This document shows, piece after piece, positions 1-7,899 of a stretch of 64,000 bases of DNA (position 1 is its first letter; each line of letters starts with the position of its first letter). The stretch covers positions 23,875 through 87,874 of the forward strand of contig LNFK01000039.1 in the NCBI GenBank assembly GCA_001464315.1, in the 5' to 3' direction. Below the pieces are notes generated by a model, which had not been told where the DNA came from, ran no database searches, and was given only the letters and a program-made list of their open reading frames with translations. The position numbers and the translations under genes were made by a program. This DNA comes from Sphingomonadales bacterium Ga0077559 (GTDB taxonomy: Bacteria; Pseudomonadota; Alphaproteobacteria; Sphingomonadales; Sphingomonadaceae).

Positions 1-1
1 C

Positions 2-262
2 GACGAGGCGCGCGCATGGCTTACCGAGCGCGGCTATGACAAGCTATATGGTGCACGTCCAATGGGCCGCCTGATCCAGGAGAAGATCAAGCAGCCGCTC
101 GCCGAGGAATTGCTATTTGGCAAGCTTGTCCACGGCGGCGAGGTCGCCGTGCATATCAAGGACAGCGAACCTGTATTTGAGGTCAGCCCCGCTCCGCCTA
201 AGGCCAGCAAGCCAAAGGCACCGAAGAAAAAGCCCTCCAAAAACGCCAGTAAGGCGGATTAG
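2..262 (+). CDS. clpA: ClpA, C-terminal fragment (ATP-dependent Clp protease ATP-binding subunit)
   Basis: This is the last 86 residues of ClpA; the gene starts outside the window, and the reading frame is open from base 2. ClpA is the AAA+ unfoldase that feeds substrates, including N-degron proteins, to ClpP. The visible part contains the family's end-of-D2 signature: the GARPMGR stretch (arginine of sensor 2), then an IKQPLAEELLFGKL-like segment and a GGEV turn. The tail after that is a low-complexity Pro/Lys/Ala stretch (SKPKAPKKKPSKNASK), a common disordered ending. Its stop overlaps the stop of convergent recF by 4 bases. ClpB or ClpC are less likely because they differ in this end segment. 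Confidence 0.85.
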   Translation, partial: DEARAWLTERGYDKLYGARPMGRLIQEKIKQPLAEELLFGKLVHGGEVAVHIKDSEPVFEVSPAPPKASKPKAPKKKPSKNASKAD

Positions 263-1317
263 TCCGAACCGACGGCGATTAGCTGCGCCGTCGGTCCGAT
301 GCCGTTAAAGAGTTCGGGTTCGGTTCCCGTCATCCAAACTTGTGCGCCAGTTTGGACAAGGCGTTCGAACAAGGCCCCTCGCCGTGTTGGGTCCAGATGT
401 GCCGCTACTTCGTCGAGTAGCAGGATCGGTGGCGCTTGCCTTTGAGCAGTAACCAGGGCAGCGTGGGCAAGAATAAGCGACAGCAGCAATGCTTTCTGTT
501 CACCAGTCGAGCATCGTTCTGCAGGCTGACCGGACGCCATATGAGTAACAATCAGATCCGCCCGGTGCGGTCCGATAAGCGTCCGGCCCGCAGCTGCGTC
601 GCGTATTCGTCCTCGTCGCCACGCGTGGGCTAAGGCTTCAACGGCTACACCCTCTTTTTCTGTCAGCTGGACCGCCGGAATTGCAAACGGTCCCGCCGGG
701 GCCAATTCTAAACCGGCAGTGAGTTCATGAACCATCCGGTTTCGGGCTTCAGTTATGGCTGAACCCGACTCCGCCATTTGCGCTTCCAGTGCGTCGAGCC
801 ACAGCGCGTCCGGCGCGACATTGCCGGTGAGCAATTTATTACGCTGCTGGACCGCCTTCTCATAACGACTGCTATGCCGCGCATGGCTCGGTTCCAATGC
901 GAGCACGAGCCGGTCCAAGAAGCGGCGGCGCGCGGCAGCTCCGTCAATAAACAAGCGATCCATCGAGGGCGTGAGCCAAATCACCGCCAGCCATTCAGCA
1001 AGATGGTTGATCGCGGCATTGCTGCCGTTAATCCGGACCTTGCGGCGTTCTGGATGCTCTGCCTCGATACCGGTGCCAATCGTCGTGCCGTCAAGTTCTG
1101 CTGAAATGGAAAAGCCGCCGCCACCTCCGTTGCGCGCCATATCGGGCAAAGCCGCGCGGCGAAGCCCGCGGCCTGGCACCAGCAGCGATACCGCCTCGAG
1201 TATGTTGGTCTTTCCCGCACCATTTGCACCGTGCAACGCTACGAACTGCGTCTCGGGCTGCAATGTCAGTGCCGCGTGATTGCGGAAATTGGTCAGGGTA
1301 AGACGGGAAAGGGCCAT
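259..1317 (-). CDS. recF: DNA replication and repair protein RecF
   Basis: RecF is a cytoplasmic SMC-like ATPase that helps load RecA on gapped DNA with RecO and RecR. The 352-residue protein has a Walker A motif near residues 30-38 (GANGAGKTN), an ABC signature STGEQ near residue 270, and a Walker B motif ILLLDE near 298 followed by the D-loop (HLD). Length fits the family. The N-terminus MALSRLTLTNFRN is typical of RecF, so the ATG at 1317 is preferred. An ATG three codons upstream (1326) is also possible. The gene stands apart from dnaA/dnaN/gyrB here, convergent with clpA. Confidence 0.92.
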   Translation of the reverse strand: MALSRLTLTNFRNHAALTLQPETQFVALHGANGAGKTNILEAVSLLVPGRGLRRAALPDMARNGGGGGFSISAELDGTTIGTGIEAEHPERRKVRINGSNAAINHLAEWLAVIWLTPSMDRLFIDGAAARRRFLDRLVLALEPSHARHSSRYEKAVQQRNKLLTGNVAPDALWLDALEAQMAESGSAITEARNRMVHELTAGLELAPAGPFAIPAVQLTEKEGVAVEALAHAWRRGRIRDAAAGRTLIGPHRADLIVTHMASGQPAERCSTGEQKALLLSLILAHAALVTAQRQAPPILLLDEVAAHLDPTRRGALFERLVQTGAQVWMTGTEPELFNGIGPTAQLIAVGSD

Positions 1318-1384
1318 GAACCGCATCTGCTATAGCACGATACCCCCGGGTCAACCCGATATCGCGTAAATTACTAACACCAAC

Positions 1385-1405
1385 TATTGGGATAATTTCC
1401 CAATA
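1385..1405. promoter_or_regulatory. 21-bp inverted repeat, candidate operator
   Basis: The perfect 8-bp arms TATTGGGA and TCCCAATA are separated by 5 bases. They lie in the 230-bp AT-rich gap between recF and the small-protein/PspC group, about 140 bp upstream of the first small gene. A possible promoter follows: TGACAA at 1424-1429 and TATACT at 1447-1452, 17 bp apart. The protein that might bind the palindrome is unknown. Seen directly: the palindrome; inferred: its role. Confidence 0.4.
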
Positions 1406-1545
1406 TATGAAATTTTACGATACTGACAAGTTGGTCAGAAATCACTTATACTATTGTTTTTATTATTTTTTATCAAACTGGCATGGCCTGTGCAAATACT
1501 CTGGCATAGCCGGAATGGTCCGGTAACTTTGAAAAGGAACGAAAA

Positions 1546-1665
1546 ATGACTCTCTCTTCACGTAACCAGATCGCATCGGTTTTCGCAGCTGTTGTATGCG
1601 CTTTCATCACCGTCGGCATGAGCATCGCCCCTGCTGTAACGCCATTTTCGACTCTGGTCGCTTAA
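1546..1665 (+). CDS. Small single-pass membrane protein, first of tandem pair
   Basis: A 39-residue ORF starting at ATG after a GAAAAGGAACG ribosome-binding region. It reads MTLSSRN..., then one hydrophobic helix (about residues 9-30) ending in SIAPAV, then a short tail. The next gene encodes a close paralogue of the same length, sharing SSRN, FAA, CAFIT, G-S-APAV and LVA. That conservation, plus good ribosome-binding sites, argues that both are translated. The function is not known. Position before a PspC-domain gene suggests an envelope role, which is inference only. Confidence 0.65.
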   Translation: MTLSSRNQIASVFAAVVCAFITVGMSIAPAVTPFSTLVA

Positions 1666-1692
1666 GACCAATCCATGACTAAGGACATCAAC

Positions 1693-1812
1693 ATGAACGT
1701 CTCTTCACGCAACCACATCATTTCTGCTTTTGCCGCAATCATCTGTGCATTCATCACGATCGGCATAAGCGTAGCACCCGCAGTTGCTCCCGCCGCAGGC
1801 CTTGTCGCTTAA
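1693..1812 (+). CDS. Small single-pass membrane protein, second of tandem pair
   Basis: A 39-residue paralogue of the protein encoded just upstream, 27 bp away. It begins MNVSSRNHIISAFAA and has one membrane helix with the same APAV ending and a GLVA tail. About half the residues are identical to its neighbour, and the differences are mostly conservative (V/I, T/N), as expected for selection on the protein. No recognised family could be named. It is followed 43 bp later by the PspC-domain gene, so the three may form one transcript. Confidence 0.65.
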   Translation: MNVSSRNHIISAFAAIICAFITIGISVAPAVAPAAGLVA

Positions 1813-1855
1813 GGCGGGACAACATCCACGTTCGAATAACTAGGGAGTAATTTAC

Positions 1856-2032
1856 ATGGCACGTTTGACGCTTGATAAAGCCAACAAGAAAATCCTCGGC
1901 GTTTGCGCAGGACTTGCGAATTGGTCGGGAATGGACGCAATGATCGTTCGTCTGATTTTCGCTGCTGCAACATTGATTGGTTTTGGCTCACCGATCCTGA
2001 TTTATATCTTGCTTGCGATGATATTGGATTGA
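1856..2032 (+). CDS. PspC-domain protein (58 aa)
   Basis: A compact PspC-type protein: a charged start (RLTLDKANKKILGVCAGLA), then a short amphipathic region, then one hydrophobic helix of about 25 residues to the end. The LGVCAGLA core is the hallmark of the PspC N-terminal domain. In enterobacteria PspC is an inner-membrane sensor/toxin-blocking partner of PspB in the phage-shock response. No pspA, pspB or pspF is visible here, so only a membrane-stress association is suggested. The start has an AGGGAG ribosome-binding site 9 bases upstream. It lies downstream of two tandem small membrane proteins. Confidence 0.85.
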   Translation: MARLTLDKANKKILGVCAGLANWSGMDAMIVRLIFAAATLIGFGSPILIYILLAMILD

Positions 2033-2101
2033 TCCGCATCAAAGCTTTTTACTTGCCTCCTGCTGTAAAATGCCGGCAGAGTTATTGCAGGGCAGGAGCA
2101 T

Positions 2102-2428
2102 GTGGTGAGCGACAATGGATCTCAATATTTTTCGCGTGAGTTCCGGCGTGATGCGGTAAGCATCCCGGCCGATATCCGCGAAAAAGGAGCCGGCAGGCAG
2201 AAAGTATCGGTTATCGATCTTTCGCGTTCAGGCTTTCGCATGCACTGTATTTTCCTGATTCCGGACGATCGCACCGTCTTCTTGACCATGCAGGGGTTGG
2301 AATCGCTCGAAGCCCGGATCGCATGGCATGAGGACGACTATTATGGCTGCGAATTCAGGCAGAAACTTCACGAAGCGGTTTACGATCATATCATTCGTAC
2401 GCACCCAACGTTAAGAGGCCGTCTCTGA
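2102..2428 (+). CDS. PilZ-domain protein (108 aa)
   Basis: A small stand-alone PilZ domain, a family that commonly binds cyclic di-GMP. The second motif is clear: DLSRSG near residues 39-44. An arginine cluster RREFRR-type segment near residues 12-16 would serve as the RxxxR motif but is not a perfect match. The C-terminal part (YYGCEF..LHEAVYDHI..HPTLR) is closely matched by the PilZ protein encoded at 3.1 kb, so the two are paralogues. Start is GTG at 2102, or GTG at 2105, which sits better behind the AGGAG at 2094-2098. The stop overlaps the region that may encode the N-terminus of the next gene. Confidence 0.8.
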   Translation: MVSDNGSQYFSREFRRDAVSIPADIREKGAGRQKVSVIDLSRSGFRMHCIFLIPDDRTVFLTMQGLESLEARIAWHEDDYYGCEFRQKLHEAVYDHIIRTHPTLRGRL

Positions 2429-2532
2429 TACGCTTTCCGGAAAGTAATGTCCGTTACCCCACCGCAGCAGGATCATTTGTTCGCCGCTTCCTGAGACTAT
2501 CGGGCTGGCTGACGTTCTGGGCAATCGCCGCC

Positions 2533-3012
2533 ATGGCGGTATTTTTAATAGATGAATGGACTGACCCACCGCGAATGATATCTTCGACAAACGCTAAATT
2601 CACTGTCGCCGATGGCGACAGCTTAGCCTTTGGTTCGAAAAAAATCCGCCTCGATTGCATAGATGCACCCAAATATCACCAGTCTTGCAATCACCGTTCG
2701 GCCGTCCTTTGGGAATGCGGCAAGGCTGTGCGTGCTTCGTTGGAGCAGATGCTCCGACCACCCGGACTTACCTGCCTGACCGATGCGGCGGACCAATTTG
2801 GTCGGTTGATTGCTATGTGCTCAACTTCGGCGATACCCTATATTGGGGCCGCACACGTCAACGCCGGTATGGCCGTTTCTCACGAATATTTCGGCGTGAG
2901 AAACTATGCAGATGAAGAGGATAGCGCAAAAACATCAAAGCGGGGCATTTGGGCTGGGACATTCGTTCGTCCGTCGGAATGGCGAGAAACGGCGGGGTCC
3001 GGCCTATCTTAA
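2533..3012 (+). CDS. Thermonuclease-fold (SNase-like) protein with altered catalytic site
   Basis: A 159-residue protein of the staphylococcal-nuclease fold. It has VADGDSL, IRLDCIDAP and DQFGRLIA segments, which match the core of secreted TNases. Two catalytic arginines can be placed (IRL, and GR in DQFGR). The catalytic glutamate expected in the DAPE motif is lysine here (DAPKYHQ), so nuclease activity may be lost. The open frame continues upstream of the ATG at 2533 without a stop to about 2425 and encodes a hydrophobic stretch (LSGWLTFWAIAAMAVFLI). The true start may therefore be a non-ATG codon such as CTG at 2425, overlapping the PilZ stop, giving a membrane-anchored protein. Flanked by two PilZ paralogues. 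Confidence 0.72.
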   Translation: MAVFLIDEWTDPPRMISSTNAKFTVADGDSLAFGSKKIRLDCIDAPKYHQSCNHRSAVLWECGKAVRASLEQMLRPPGLTCLTDAADQFGRLIAMCSTSAIPYIGAAHVNAGMAVSHEYFGVRNYADEEDSAKTSKRGIWAGTFVRPSEWRETAGSGLS

Positions 3013-3088
3013 TACGTATATGCGTGGAACATAGCGACCCCGCGAGGACTTGATACGACCATATAAAAAGGTCGCATCGGAAAAATAT

Positions 3089-3424
3089 ATGGCTTCCAAG
3101 TTTGAAGAGCCAGAATGGGAACTTGCAAAGAATAAACGCAAGTCGTTGCGCAATGCCGTGACGATCAAAGCGGATTTGCTCATTTCCTCAGGTCCACGTT
3201 TTAAAGTTTCGGTGAATGATTTGTCACGAACAGGTTTCCGTATCGAAACGGGCAATTACATTCCGGTTGGCAGCAAGGTGTATTTAAGCATGCCTGGCAT
3301 GCAGAGTTTGCAGGCGCGGGTCGCCTGGCAGGATATCGTCTATTACGGCTGTGAATTTACTAACCCGCTGCACGAATCGATTTTCGAACATATCGCTAAA
3401 CAACACCCGACGCTGGTGAGTTAA
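3089..3424 (+). CDS. PilZ-domain protein (111 aa)
   Basis: A second single-domain PilZ protein. The RKSLR segment fits the RxxxR cyclic-di-GMP motif, and NDLSRTG fits the [DN]xSxxG motif. The C-terminal YYGCEF..LHES.FEHI..HPTL block repeats that of the PilZ protein encoded at 2.1 kb, so the pair arose by duplication. The ATG at 3089 is chosen. A TTG at 3050 in the same frame with GAGG just upstream would add 13 residues and cannot be excluded. It converges on the FabH-like gene with no spacer. Confidence 0.8.
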   Translation: MASKFEEPEWELAKNKRKSLRNAVTIKADLLISSGPRFKVSVNDLSRTGFRIETGNYIPVGSKVYLSMPGMQSLQARVAWQDIVYYGCEFTNPLHESIFEHIAKQHPTLVS

Positions 3425-4567
3425 TTATCCAGCGTGTTTTTGGACAAAAACGCAGCCTGCGGAATAGCCCGCGCCAAATGAGCAAATCAGGCCGATATCG
3501 CCTGTCGCCAAATCCTCATTATGTTTGTGGAATGCGATAATCGATCCAGCGCTCGACGTATTTGCATAGGTATCAAGCACGGTCGGGCTTTCATCGTCGG
3601 AGGCTTCGTGGCCGAGTACTTTATGCGCGATAAGCCTGTTCATCCCGGTATTGGCCTGATGCAGCCACATCCGCCGCAGATCGGCACCCGACAGGCCAAG
3701 GCTTTCGGCATGTTCGAGGATCATCTGACCGACCATCGGCACGACTTCTTTGAAGACTTTGCGGCCTTCTTGAACGAACAATTTGTCGTTGCGCGGGCCG
3801 CTTTGATCGATCGGCCCATCGCCATGCGCACGGTTGAGGAATCCAAAATTATTCCGAATATTGTTCGAAAATTGCGTTTTAAGACGGGTGCCGAGAATTT
3901 CCCAATGATTGGCCGGGGCTATGTCCTTGGCTTCAACCAGTATGGCAGTTGCGACGTCTCCGAAGATAAAATGGCTGTCACGGTCGCGCCAGTTCAGATG
4001 GCCCGAAGTGATCTCGGGATTTACCACCAAAACCGACTTCGCATTGCCGCTGCGGATATAATCGGCGGCGGTCTGGATGCCAAACGTTGCAGACGAGCAC
4101 GCCACGTTCATATCAAACCCGAAGCCGCGCTCCATGCCAAGCTCATGCTGTATTTCCACTGCCATCGCCGGGTAACCGCGCTGCATATTGGAAGCGGCGC
4201 ATAACACCGCATCGACTTCGGCAATGTCACGGCCGGCGCGCGCCAAAGCATCACGGCACGCCGCAACGCCGATTTCTGCCATCAAGGATATTTGATCATT
4301 CGGTCGCTCCGGGTAGCGCGGTTCCATGATGCCGGGATCGAGGATCGCCGCCTTGTCCATCACATGCCGCGACTTAATGCCGCTGGCCTTTTCGACAAAT
4401 TCAACAGAGCTGTGCGTCAGCGGCTCCACCTCGGGATTGGCGGCATTATACCGGTCGGCATAAGCGTTAAAGCTCGCAACCAGTTCTTCATTGCTGATGG
4501 TATCGGGCGGTGTGAATAGGCCAGTTGAGGATATAACCGGTATTGCAGCTTGGCCGCTTTGCGACAT
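3425..4567 (-). CDS. Beta-ketoacyl-ACP synthase III family protein (FabH-like)
   Basis: A 380-residue thiolase-fold condensing enzyme. The FabH triad can be placed: Cys about 157 (VACSSATFG), His about 303 (LHQAN) and Asn about 336 (YANTSSAGS). Such enzymes condense an acyl-CoA with malonyl-ACP or another acyl thioester. The protein is longer than housekeeping FabH (about 320), with inserts near residues 40-60 and 225-260, so it is probably a paralogue with a special substrate. The ATG at 4567 places the first beta strand close to the N-terminus as usual. A GTG at 4642 would add 25 residues. Divergent from an acyltransferase gene, suggesting a shared lipid role. Confidence 0.8.
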   Translation of the reverse strand: MSQSGQAAIPVISSTGLFTPPDTISNEELVASFNAYADRYNAANPEVEPLTHSSVEFVEKASGIKSRHVMDKAAILDPGIMEPRYPERPNDQISLMAEIGVAACRDALARAGRDIAEVDAVLCAASNMQRGYPAMAVEIQHELGMERGFGFDMNVACSSATFGIQTAADYIRSGNAKSVLVVNPEITSGHLNWRDRDSHFIFGDVATAILVEAKDIAPANHWEILGTRLKTQFSNNIRNNFGFLNRAHGDGPIDQSGPRNDKLFVQEGRKVFKEVVPMVGQMILEHAESLGLSGADLRRMWLHQANTGMNRLIAHKVLGHEASDDESPTVLDTYANTSSAGSIIAFHKHNEDLATGDIGLICSFGAGYSAGCVFVQKHAG

Positions 4568-4686
4568 GATTTTTCCCGCATCTGTTATGGATTGCATTTT
4601 GGTGCCTAGCGCCTGCGTATCTGTGAAACAAGCCGTTTGCACTGCAATGTAACCTCGCTAAGCACGGCAACAGGGAGAGGGCAAAT

Positions 4687-5292
4687 ATGTCATTGGAAGA
4701 GCGTAAACCAAGCCTGTTGTCGCGCATGTTTCGCCGCGCATTGGTTGGAATTTATAAGCGGCACGGGTGGCGCGCGCACGGAGCCGTGCCAAAGCCGCGC
4801 AAATTTGTGCTGATCGCAGCGCCGCATACTAGCAATTGGGATTTCGTCTATTTTCTTGGGCTGACCGACGACCTGGGGATCAAGCCGCATTTTATGGCAA
4901 AAACGTCATTATTCCGATGGCCCTTTACAAATTTCATGCTGGATATGGGTGGCGTTCCAGTCGATCGGTCATCCAACAAGAATTACGTCCAGCAAATGAT
5001 TGACGAATTCAATCGCCGTAAGGAATTCATGCTGACGATAGCGCCTGAAGGCACGCGTGGATCGGTCAAGGCTTGGAAAACCGGTTTCTATCACATCGCT
5101 ATAGGAGCAGGCGTGCCATTGGTCGTGGGGATGATGGACTATGCATCCCGATCAGGCGGACTTGGTCCGGCAATTTGGCCGACGGGTGACTATGTTGCAG
5201 ATATGAAAAAAATCGCTGAAATCTATGCTACGGTAACGCCGAAACATCCCGCCAAAGGGATGACCGATGTTATTGCAAAGGAAGAAACATGA
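4687..5292 (+). CDS. PlsC-like 1-acyl-glycerol-3-phosphate acyltransferase family protein
   Basis: A 201-residue acyltransferase of the PlsC family, which transfers acyl groups to glycerolipids at the inner membrane face. The catalytic HX4D motif is HTSNWD (residues 47-52) and the substrate motif is PEGTR (120-124). The N-terminal RRALVGIYKRHGW is amphipathic and may bind membrane. The start has a good AGGGAGAGG ribosome-binding region. Its stop overlaps the start of the following DUF1295 gene by 4 bases (ATGA), implying translational coupling. The precise acceptor cannot be told. Confidence 0.85.
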   Translation: MSLEERKPSLLSRMFRRALVGIYKRHGWRAHGAVPKPRKFVLIAAPHTSNWDFVYFLGLTDDLGIKPHFMAKTSLFRWPFTNFMLDMGGVPVDRSSNKNYVQQMIDEFNRRKEFMLTIAPEGTRGSVKAWKTGFYHIAIGAGVPLVVGMMDYASRSGGLGPAIWPTGDYVADMKKIAEIYATVTPKHPAKGMTDVIAKEET

Positions 5293-6098
5293 CGCTGGTC
5301 TGGACAACTTTGATGATCAATGCCGCCGCGTTGTTGGCGGTCATTTTCCTTTTATGGGCATATTCGGTCAGAATTCGTGACGTATCGTTCATCGACGCTT
5401 TCTGGGCGTTCGGCATGGTGCTCCTCGCTTGGGCGACTTGGGCTCAGTCGGGACAACCGGGTGCTCGCTCGCATCTGCTGCTCGGCCTGACGACCATATG
5501 GGGATTGCGGCTTTCATGGCATTTGTGGACCCGTTGGCAAGCGCACGGCGAAGATCCGCGTTACACTAAAATCATGGCCACTAGGATGGAAAAAAAGGGC
5601 TGGAGCTGGTCCAAAACGTCTTTGCTATCCGTATTCCTAACTCAAGCGCCTCTGCTGTTTATAACCTGTTTGCCGGCACAGCTCGGGATATGGGCAAGCG
5701 ATGGCGGACGGACGGTGATTGGTCCATTGGGTGCCGCCGGTGCATTGATTGCCATCATCGGCATACTGTTTGAAACATTAGGCGATGCGCAGCTCAACGC
5801 TTTCCGTGCCAATCCTGCGAACAAAGGCAAAGTGCTCGACACAGGGCTCTGGCGTTACACTCGACATCCCAACTATTTTGGCGATGCGTGTACCTGGTGG
5901 GGTATCTGGCTCGTGGCGGCGGAAACCGGGCTTCCTGGTTGGATCAGCATTATCGGACCGATTTTCCTGACTTTCACTTTGACTAAATGGTCGGGTAAGC
6001 CGTTGCTTGAGTATGGCATGAAAAAGACCCGACCAGAATATGCCACTTATGTCGCGCGGACTTCGGGCTTTTTTCCCTGGCCGCCCAAAAACGGCTGA
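5289..6098 (+). CDS. DUF1295 / steroid 5-alpha-reductase-like membrane protein
   Basis: A 269-residue polytopic membrane protein with about six hydrophobic segments. The family signature is present near the C-terminus: GLWRYTRHPNYFGD followed by WWG.WLVA and an ending GFFPWPP. This fold is shared with isoprenylcysteine methyltransferases and 3-oxo-5-alpha-steroid reductases, but the reaction of DUF1295 proteins is not settled. Coupled by a 4-base overlap to the upstream PlsC-like acyltransferase, so a lipid-related job is likely. Its stop codon abuts the stop of the convergent P450 gene. Confidence 0.85.
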   Translation: MTLVWTTLMINAAALLAVIFLLWAYSVRIRDVSFIDAFWAFGMVLLAWATWAQSGQPGARSHLLLGLTTIWGLRLSWHLWTRWQAHGEDPRYTKIMATRMEKKGWSWSKTSLLSVFLTQAPLLFITCLPAQLGIWASDGGRTVIGPLGAAGALIAIIGILFETLGDAQLNAFRANPANKGKVLDTGLWRYTRHPNYFGDACTWWGIWLVAAETGLPGWISIIGPIFLTFTLTKWSGKPLLEYGMKKTRPEYATYVARTSGFFPWPPKNG

Positions 6099-7319
6099 TT
6101 ACTTCACCAGCCAGATTTCGCCGTAGCCGTTAAATGCCGGCGCAATCTTGTGTTTAACCTCGCGTTCGGGCGCGAAGGCTAGGTTGGGAAAACGATCGAA
6201 TAGCATCGGCAGCGCAATCTTCGCCTGCACTTTGCCCAAGCCAGCCCCCAGACAATAATGCGCGCCGCCGCCGAAGGCAAAGTGTTTGATGTCTTGGCGA
6301 GTGATGTCGAATTTCTGCGGGTCTGGGTTGAGTGCAGGGTCGTAATGGGCTCCGAAGAGCGATAGGTGGATTGTTTCACCCTTTTTTACAACTTTATCAA
6401 CAAGGTGCATTTCTTCAGGCGCGGTACGTAGCGCTTGGGCGACGGGCGGTTCGACTCGCAATATTTCATCGAGCGCGTTGTCGATGAGCAACGGGTCAGC
6501 CTTCAGCTTGGCCAACTGGTCGGGGTTTTTCAGAAACTGCACAATCCCGCTGCCGATCATGTCGGTCGTGGTGCTGTTTCCCGCAATCAACAAAAGCCGG
6601 ATTAGCAACACGATATCAGTGGTGGTTAGCGTATCGCCCTCCTCCTCGGCACGCGCCAGCCGGCTGATCAAATCCTCGTCCGTATTGCCGCGGCGCTTTT
6701 CAACCTCGACCGCCAGATAGTCGGCCAATGTCGTAGTCGATTCCTCGTACAACGCGGTCTGCTCGAGCGTTCTAAACGGATTGAGCGCTTGCATGCAGCC
6801 CAAGGACCAGCGCCTGAAATCCTTGCGATCGGCGGCATTCACCCCTAGCAACTCGGCCATCACTGTGGTCGGCAGCGGCGAGCCGAACAGTTGCACGAAA
6901 TCAAACTCGCCCTCGACCGCTTCGATATCGTCGGCCAAATCCTTCGCGATTTCATGGATGCGCGGCGTCAGTGCATCGACCGAACGCTTGTTGAACGCTT
7001 TTAACACCAGATTGCGTTGCCGCGCATGGTCGGGGTCATCGAGCATCAGCAACGACAATTCCTTGCTATTCTGCCCATACAGCGTCTTGGTGAACGTACC
7101 GTCATTCGCCTTGGCAGGGTCAACCACTAGGTGCCGGTTTTTGACCAACGCCTCGACCTCGCTCCCGCGTGTAAAGAAATAGCGATTGAGTTGCTGGTCA
7201 TGATGCACTGGATCAGCATCGCGTAACCGGCCCAGTGGCTCCCACGGCGTTTCGCGATACACCGGATCGAGCGCCGAAAGCTGATAGCCGGTTGGTAACG
7301 GAAGCGTATCTTCTGACAT
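6099..7319 (-). CDS. Cytochrome P450
   Basis: A soluble bacterial P450 of 406 residues. Visible hallmarks are the I-helix LIAGNSTTTD (oxygen activation), the ExxR motif in DEILR, and the heme loop FAFGGGAHYCLGAGLG with the thiolate Cys at about residue 356. It would hydroxylate a hydrophobic substrate using ferredoxin and ferredoxin reductase, neither of which is encoded nearby. The ATG at 7319 (MSEDTLPLPTGYQ) is preferred; the ORF extends 20 codons upstream without a good start. The substrate is unknown. Neighbours in lipid metabolism fit a fatty-acid or terpenoid substrate, but this is inference. Confidence 0.9.
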   Translation of the reverse strand: MSEDTLPLPTGYQLSALDPVYRETPWEPLGRLRDADPVHHDQQLNRYFFTRGSEVEALVKNRHLVVDPAKANDGTFTKTLYGQNSKELSLLMLDDPDHARQRNLVLKAFNKRSVDALTPRIHEIAKDLADDIEAVEGEFDFVQLFGSPLPTTVMAELLGVNAADRKDFRRWSLGCMQALNPFRTLEQTALYEESTTTLADYLAVEVEKRRGNTDEDLISRLARAEEEGDTLTTTDIVLLIRLLLIAGNSTTTDMIGSGIVQFLKNPDQLAKLKADPLLIDNALDEILRVEPPVAQALRTAPEEMHLVDKVVKKGETIHLSLFGAHYDPALNPDPQKFDITRQDIKHFAFGGGAHYCLGAGLGKVQAKIALPMLFDRFPNLAFAPEREVKHKIAPAFNGYGEIWLVK

Positions 7320-7394
7320 CCAAAGTCCCCACAAACTCAAATCGATACGGCCTGATAGGCAATCGCTGCCAGCTTGCAAGATGTTGGCTGCGTG

Positions 7395-7820
7395 TCAGGC
7401 CAGTCTGGCGGCAAATTTCTGTGGAGCGGGAGTAAGGTCGGCAAGCGAATATTGGTCCAGTCTCGCCATGAAATCGCCCAATGCAGTCGCAAGCGCACCT
7501 TGCAGACCGCAAACGCCGGTAACCGGACACTGGTTGTTGACCCGGTCGAAACATTCAACGAATCCGCCGACCGGCTCGATCGAACGAACGACTGTCCCGA
7601 CGATAATGGTTTCTGGCGCCTGAGCGAGTGTCAGCCCCCCTCCCCGTCCGCGCTTGGTCGTCACATAACCCAGCTCGGTAAGCTTCTGCGACACCTTCAT
7701 CAGGTGATTGCGCGAAATACCATAAGCAGTGGCGATTTCATCGACCGAGGCTTGCGCCTGTTTCGCCGAAAGATACATCAAGATTCTTAGCGCATAGTCG
7801 GTGTGGACGTTCAATCTCAT
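7395..7820 (-). CDS. nsrR: Rrf2-family iron-sulfur repressor, NsrR-like
   Basis: A 141-residue winged-helix protein. The N-terminus MRLNVHTDYALRILMYL and the wing RGRGGGLTLA are typical of NsrR-type Rrf2 regulators. Three cysteines at 90, 98 and 104 sit in the Fe-S cluster loop and end with CGLQGAL, close to the NsrR arrangement, although the first spacing is longer than in E. coli NsrR. NsrR represses nitric-oxide detoxification genes until NO attacks its cluster. The divergent neighbour is a truncated haemoglobin, and a perfect ATTT-G-AAAT palindrome lies between. Assignment as NsrR rests on these; IscR is less likely given length and context. Confidence 0.82.
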   Translation of the reverse strand: MRLNVHTDYALRILMYLSAKQAQASVDEIATAYGISRNHLMKVSQKLTELGYVTTKRGRGGGLTLAQAPETIIVGTVVRSIEPVGGFVECFDRVNNQCPVTGVCGLQGALATALGDFMARLDQYSLADLTPAPQKFAARLA

Positions 7821-7867
7821 ATAACTGGTATATTATATATTGCTTTAAGGCGCAAATGACTTATATA

Positions 7868-7882
7868 GGTATTTGAAATACC
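7868..7882. promoter_or_regulatory. NsrR-type operator palindrome
   Basis: GGTATTT-G-AAATACC, a perfect 7-1-7 inverted repeat ending 17 bases before the haemoglobin start codon. The half site resembles the NsrR consensus (ATGyATTT n AAATrCAT), including the central ATTT-N-AAAT. It sits in the 79-bp gap between the Rrf2 gene and the haemoglobin gene, so it could control both. The palindrome is seen; the link to NsrR is inferred. Confidence 0.65.
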
Positions 7883-7899
7883 TTTTATGAGTTTCGCCG

